Below are positions 60,223-64,000 of a stretch of 64,000 nt of DNA, piece by piece (positions within the stretch are counted from its first letter, which is position 1; each line of letters starts with the position of its first letter). Below the pieces are notes generated by a model. That model worked only from the letters and a program-made list of their open reading frames with translations, was not told the origin of the DNA and ran no database searches. Source of the DNA: Streptomyces iranensis (GTDB lineage Bacteria > Actinomycetota > Actinomycetes > Streptomycetales > Streptomycetaceae); the NCBI RefSeq assembly GCF_017874715.1, contig NZ_JAGGLR010000009.1, positions 124,001 through 188,000 on the forward strand, written 5' to 3'. Both the position numbers and the translations under genes were made by a program.

Positions 60223-61974
60223 TCAGCGGGCCGCGTCCAGGTCTTGCCGGAGCTGTAGCGCCAGCACCTTGGAGTAGGTGCGGCACATCTGGAAGTTGCC
60301 GGCGGAGAACCACAGCCCGCGCTGGGCGGTACGACGCCACATGTTGCGTACTTCGCCCTCGTCGTCGTAACCCCAGATCGGGCCGACGGCGTCGGCGGCC
60401 TCGTCCCCCATCAGTCGGCGGACGCCCTCCTGCTGACTCTGGTAGCCGGTGGCGAGCACGACCAGATCGGCCTCGACCACCGTCCCGTCGCTCATCCGAA
60501 GCCCCTGAGCGGTGAAGCCGTCGGCGTCCGCGAACTGGATGAGCCCGATCTCCTGGGAGATGATGAGTTCCGCGCATCCCACGTTGAGGTAGTAACCGCC
60601 TCCGCGTGTCATGTACTTCATCTGGAATCCGGAGTCTTCCTCACCGTAGTCCGTACGGAAACCGGCTGCTTCCAGCGCCGCGACGAGGTCTTGGTCGAAC
60701 TCCTTCATCGTGGCGGTGAGCGCCTGACTCCCGGCGTACATGTCGGGGTACGGCACGGAGAGACCGATGAGGTCGCTGTCCTCGATCGTGGGAGCGGTCA
60801 GGTAACTCGCGTCCGCGGCGGCGGCGCTCGGGTCGATGCTGGCCACGGTGGTCGAACGCCGTTGCACCATCGTCACCGCCGCACCGTTGGCGTGGAGGTC
60901 CTGGGCGACATCGTGTCCGCTGTTTCCGGTGCCGATGACGATCGCGCGCTTGCCGGTGTGCTCCGCACCGCCTGTGTAGGCGCTGGAGTGGATGACCTCG
61001 CCCCGGAACTCGTCCAGTCCGGGGAGCGTGGGCACGTACGGGATGCCGCTCACCCCGGTCGCGAGCACGACGTGCTGTGGCCGTAGGACGCGTACGCCGC
61101 CGTCCGCTCGGCGGATGCGCACCTCCCACGTGCCGGAGTCCTCGTCATAGGCGCCGTGCTCGAGCGTGGACGAGCCCCAGAAGTTGATTTCCATGGCGTC
61201 GACGTACGATTCGAACCATCCCGCCAGCTTGTCCTTCGGCACGAACACCGGCCAAGTCTGCGGGAACGGCATGTATGGCATGTCGTTGAGCCATACGGCG
61301 TTGTGCAGGGTGAGTGAGTGGTAGCGCTTGCGCCAGTTGTCCCCCGGGCGCTCGTGTGTATCGACGATGAGGGTGTCCACGTCGAGCTGATTGAGCCGCG
61401 CGGCCAGCGCCAGACCGGTCTGGCCGCCTCCCACGATCAGCACCTGGGGATCGCGGTCCTCGTAGGCTATGGCCGTCTGTCGGCGGTCGAGCCAGTTGGG
61501 GCCCTCGAACTTCGTGGAGTCCGCCTTCCCCAGCGGGCGATTGTCGCCGATGTGCTCCGGATGCCCGGCGAGCTGGTCCAGCGAGGTGAAGAAATTCCGG
61601 GCGCGGTACCCCTGGCCGGGGACATCGACGAGCCGGACCACGCCGATACCCGATCCGGCGAGGACGTCGAACTCGAAGATGGCTTCCACGCTGGTCACAC
61701 CGTTCCGCTCGACCACGCGCGGTTCGGTCCGGCCCTCCGCGAGCCGGAAGTCGGTGGCCTTCACCTCGGGCTGACACCGCGCCAGTTCCTCGGCCACCTG
61801 AGGGCCGGAAAAGGTCCGCAGATCTCCGGTGAACGACAGCAGATCACGCCAGTAACACTCGGGCGCGAAATGTAGGGACAGGTCGTTTCCCGGCGTCAGA
61901 GAGGTGCCGAACTTTCGCAGCCAGGACTCGGCTATGGCGCGCGGATCAGCGTGGTGGGCGTTCGATGAGGTCAT
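60223..61974 (-). CDS. FMO-type flavin monooxygenase with NTF2/SnoaL-like N-terminal domain
   Basis: A 583-residue protein from the ATG at 61974. Residues 1 to about 150 form an NTF2/SnoaL-like domain (IAESWLRKFGTSLTPGNDLSLHFAPECYWRDLLSFTG). The flavoprotein follows: FAD site VLIVGGGQTGLALAARLNQLDVDTLIVD, the FMO motif FRGEVIHSSAYTGG, the NADPH site AIVIGTGNSGHDVAQDL and LVVLATGYQSQ. Relatives hydroxylate or perform Baeyer-Villiger oxidation on small carbonyl compounds. It lies downstream of the PRISE-like reductase, suggesting successive steps. Confidence 0.92.
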   Translation of the reverse strand: MTSSNAHHADPRAIAESWLRKFGTSLTPGNDLSLHFAPECYWRDLLSFTGDLRTFSGPQVAEELARCQPEVKATDFRLAEGRTEPRVVERNGVTSVEAIFEFDVLAGSGIGVVRLVDVPGQGYRARNFFTSLDQLAGHPEHIGDNRPLGKADSTKFEGPNWLDRRQTAIAYEDRDPQVLIVGGGQTGLALAARLNQLDVDTLIVDTHERPGDNWRKRYHSLTLHNAVWLNDMPYMPFPQTWPVFVPKDKLAGWFESYVDAMEINFWGSSTLEHGAYDEDSGTWEVRIRRADGGVRVLRPQHVVLATGVSGIPYVPTLPGLDEFRGEVIHSSAYTGGAEHTGKRAIVIGTGNSGHDVAQDLHANGAAVTMVQRRSTTVASIDPSAAAADASYLTAPTIEDSDLIGLSVPYPDMYAGSQALTATMKEFDQDLVAALEAAGFRTDYGEEDSGFQMKYMTRGGGYYLNVGCAELIISQEIGLIQFADADGFTAQGLRMSDGTVVEADLVVLATGYQSQQEGVRRLMGDEAADAVGPIWGYDDEGEVRNMWRRTAQRGLWFSAGNFQMCRTYSKVLALQLRQDLDAAR

Positions 61975-62029
61975 CGCGGCTCTCCAATGAGAATGCAGGG
62001 GGGACGTCAAGGGAGAATGCAGGGGGACG

Positions 62030-63091
62030 TCAGGGGATGATGGACAGCTCGCGCAGCCGCGCAAGGTTGCCGATGAAGCTCTCGTGGGTGTCGCGGCAGT
62101 CGGCGAAGCCGGCCTGCCGGATCTTGATGGTGCTCTGGACCATGTCCGCTTCCATCGAGAACCATCCGTCGACGAAGGGCCAGGCCGCGAGGTGCTCCAT
62201 CGGTTCGGGCCGGAGCCGGTGACGAGCGACGATGTCGTCCCACACGCCACCCTTGTCGGCCATGTGCTCGGCCAGCGACATCGGCTGCGGCGGAGCGGTC
62301 TCCATTCCGAAGAACGCACCGATCTCCGGCCACAGGTGTTGCCATCGGAAGTGGTCACCATTGGTCACGTTGAACACCTCACCGCGGGCCGCCGCCGATC
62401 CCAGCGCCCAGTGGACGGCTCCGGCGATGACCGAGGCGTCGGTGGCCTGATGCAGCGCGGACCACGTCCGGGGGGTGCCGGGGAAACGCAGCGGGACGCC
62501 CAGGTGCCGGCAGACGCCGGCGTAGACGGCCACGCCCGTGAGCATGTTCATCGGTGAGCCGAAACTCAGCCCGATGACGGCATCCGGCCGCAGGACGGTC
62601 CATGCGTATCCGTGCCGCTTCGCGTCCTCGTAGAGGAGATCTTCCTGGTCGTTGTAGAAGATCGGCCCGAGGAACCGGGGGTCCGACTCCTTCGCCGGGG
62701 TCTTGTAGACGCCCAGATGCTCCCCGTAGGACTTGCCCCCGCCGATCAGCACGACCTGCCGGAGTTCGGACGGCGACGCGTGAACGGCATCGAGCACATG
62801 CCGGAGCATGGCCACGTTCGGCGCCACTGTGGCCGCCATCGTCTCGCGTTCCGTGTAGCCGGCGTAGACGATTTCGGTGATGTCGGCCCGGTTGCCGAGA
62901 CCGGCCCGCGCCGCGGACGCGTCCAGCAGGTCGACCTGGATATGGTCCTCGATCTCGGTTCCGTCCTCGAGCCGGACCGTGCCACGGCGGGCGAGGGTGA
63001 CGACGTGGCGCCCCTCCGCGACCAGACGGCGCACCACGGCACCTCCGATCACACCGTGCGCGCCCACGACCAGTGTGGTGGAACGGCTCAT
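62030..63091 (-). CDS. PRISE-like enone reductase (progesterone 5-beta-reductase/iridoid synthase type SDR)
   Basis: A 353-residue atypical SDR. NADPH loop VVGAHGVIGGAVVRRLV, then GGGKSYGEHLGVYKTPAKESDPRF with the PRISE lysine, FYNDQEDLLYE with the catalytic Tyr, and WTVLRPDAVIGLSFGSPMN. Plant and bacterial members reduce activated C=C bonds of enones. The ATG overlaps the stop of the aldehyde dehydrogenase as ATGA. It is 55 bases upstream of the monooxygenase gene. Confidence 0.88.
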   Translation of the reverse strand: MSRSTTLVVGAHGVIGGAVVRRLVAEGRHVVTLARRGTVRLEDGTEIEDHIQVDLLDASAARAGLGNRADITEIVYAGYTERETMAATVAPNVAMLRHVLDAVHASPSELRQVVLIGGGKSYGEHLGVYKTPAKESDPRFLGPIFYNDQEDLLYEDAKRHGYAWTVLRPDAVIGLSFGSPMNMLTGVAVYAGVCRHLGVPLRFPGTPRTWSALHQATDASVIAGAVHWALGSAAARGEVFNVTNGDHFRWQHLWPEIGAFFGMETAPPQPMSLAEHMADKGGVWDDIVARHRLRPEPMEHLAAWPFVDGWFSMEADMVQSTIKIRQAGFADCRDTHESFIGNLARLRELSIIP

Positions 63092-64000
63092 CGAACAGCC
63101 TCCGTGGTCGGAGGGGTGCCGGCGTTCAACGCCACGTACTTGGTCTCCAGGTACTCCGCGATGCCCTCGGGGCCGCCTTCACGCCCGAACCCGGACTGCT
63201 TCACCCCGCCGAAGGGCGCGGCCACGTTCGACACCATGCCTTGGTTGACGGCCACCATTCCGGTCTCGAGAAGCTCGGCGACACGCATGGCCCTGTCCAG
63301 GTCCTTGGTGTAGACGTACGCGGCGAGCCCGAACTCACTGGCGTTCGCACGCTGGATCACGTCCGGTTCCTTCTCGAACGCGGCCACGGGGGCGAAAGGC
63401 CCGAAGATCTCCTCGGTCAGCACCCGAGCGTCCTCGGGGACGTCCGAGACCACGGTCGGCTCGATGAAATATCCCGGCCGGTCGGGGATTCCACCGCCGA
63501 CAACCAGCCGACCGCCCTTCTCGGTCGCGTCCCGGACCAGATCGGCCACCTTCGTACGCTGTACGCCGTCGATGAGCGGGCCCACGTCGCTGGACAGCTC
63601 CAGGCCGGGCCCCACCCGCAGGGAACGGAAACGCTCGGCGAGTGCCTCGGCGAATTCGCCGATCACCTCGCGGTGCACATAGAACCGGTTGGCGCTGGTA
63701 CATGCCTCACCGTTGTTCCGCAACTTCGCGATCACCGCCCCGTCGACGGCCGCCTCGATGTCGGCGTCCGGGAAGACGATGAACGGTGCGTTGCCGCCGA
63801 GTTCCATCGAGACCCGGAGCAATTGGTCGGCCGACTGCCTGACCAGGAGTCGCCCGATCTCGGTCGACCCGGTGAAGGAGATCTTGCGCAGCCGCGAGTC
63901 CTTCATCAGCGCACCGACCGTGCGCGACGAGCTGCCGCTGACGAACACGTTCAGGACGCCGGGCGGAAGACCAGCCTCCTCGAAGATCGCGGCGAGCGCC
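63088..64000 (-). CDS. NAD(P)-dependent aldehyde dehydrogenase, succinate-semialdehyde type (N-terminus outside window)
   Basis: The C-terminal 300 or so residues of an ALDH; the frame continues past the right edge. It has FTGSTEIGRLLVRQSA, the general-base Glu in MELGGNAPFIVF, the catalytic Cys in RNNGEACTSANRFYVH, and EEIFGPFAPVAAFEKE and PFGGVKQSGFGREGG. The NxGExCxxxNR form is that of the GabD/succinate-semialdehyde group. It is coupled to the PRISE-like gene by a 4-bp overlap. Confidence 0.94.
   Translation of the reverse strand, partial: ALAAIFEEAGLPPGVLNVFVSGSSSRTVGALMKDSRLRKISFTGSTEIGRLLVRQSADQLLRVSMELGGNAPFIVFPDADIEAAVDGAVIAKLRNNGEACTSANRFYVHREVIGEFAEALAERFRSLRVGPGLELSSDVGPLIDGVQRTKVADLVRDATEKGGRLVVGGGIPDRPGYFIEPTVVSDVPEDARVLTEEIFGPFAPVAAFEKEPDVIQRANASEFGLAAYVYTKDLDRAMRVAELLETGMVAVNQGMVSNVAAPFGGVKQSGFGREGGPEGIAEYLETKYVALNAGTPPTTEAVR

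Overview
The window looks like chromosomal DNA of a Streptomyces or a close relative. It is very GC-rich with strong third-position GC bias. GTG and TTG starts and ATGA/GTGA overlaps are common, and there are several typical streptomycete families: XRE-DUF5753 with DUF397, RsbW-like ATPases, a Tat-exported PhoD and a serine tripeptidyl aminopeptidase. No tRNA, rRNA, CRISPR array or transposase gene was seen.

Layout. 1-8.0 kb: end of a nucleotide-sugar-type epimerase, a secreted tripeptidyl aminopeptidase, and a complete minus-strand urease operon in the order ureA-ureB-ureC-ureF-ureG-ureD; UreD carries a long hexapeptide-repeat N-terminus. 8.4-11.6 kb: secreted M28 aminopeptidase, an orphan YefM/Phd antitoxin divergent from a ClpP paralogue with a TGTACA palindrome between them, and a secreted NlpC/P60 hydrolase. 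11.6-15.1 kb: VOC protein, a nucleotidyl-cyclase-like protein with a rare TTA codon, and a WhiJ-like regulatory trio. 15.1-19.9 kb: biotin biosynthesis, with bioF divergent from bioB-bioA and then bioD. 20-29.9 kb: methyltransferase, lone ABC ATPase, LLM oxidoreductase, GNAT, an 84-bp hairpin repeat, two CNNM/CBS membrane proteins, GDSL hydrolase, purB, mug-type DNA glycosylase and a Sua5/YciO protein. 30-36.4 kb: ROK and GntR regulators, SDR, alpha/beta hydrolase and PhoD with a Pho-box-like repeat. 36.4-42 kb: DUF1990, ACT-GNAT fusion, a Cys/Met-metabolism PLP enzyme with an Lrp regulator, and a DUF885 hydrolase. 42-49 kb: a 25-26-bp tandem array, sbcCD, a YigZ protein and small proteins. 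49.4-52.2 kb: a two-component system and a PAP2 phosphatase whose gene runs antisense into the response regulator. 52.3-64 kb: a minus-strand accessory cluster with a split transketolase, an ABM protein, MarR, an atypical SDR, a ribose-type ABC importer, an FMO-type monooxygenase, a PRISE-like reductase and an aldehyde dehydrogenase cut by the window edge.

How the parts fit. The left 50 kb is mostly housekeeping and secretion functions: nitrogen scavenging by urease and secreted peptidases, biotin, purines, DNA repair, cell wall and phosphate. Candidate GlnR, Pho and GntR-type sites lie in the expected promoters. The last 12 kb reads as an uptake-and-oxidation module for an unidentified sugar-like or glycosylated compound. 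Its importer genes look less GC-biased by eye than the rest.

The most interesting items are the antitoxin/ClpP divergon, the TTA-containing cyclase-like gene, the histidine kinase with an extra C-terminal membrane helix and exported domain, the catabolic cluster, and several tandem-repeat or hairpin elements, some inside genes. All family assignments come from reading motifs; no database search was run.
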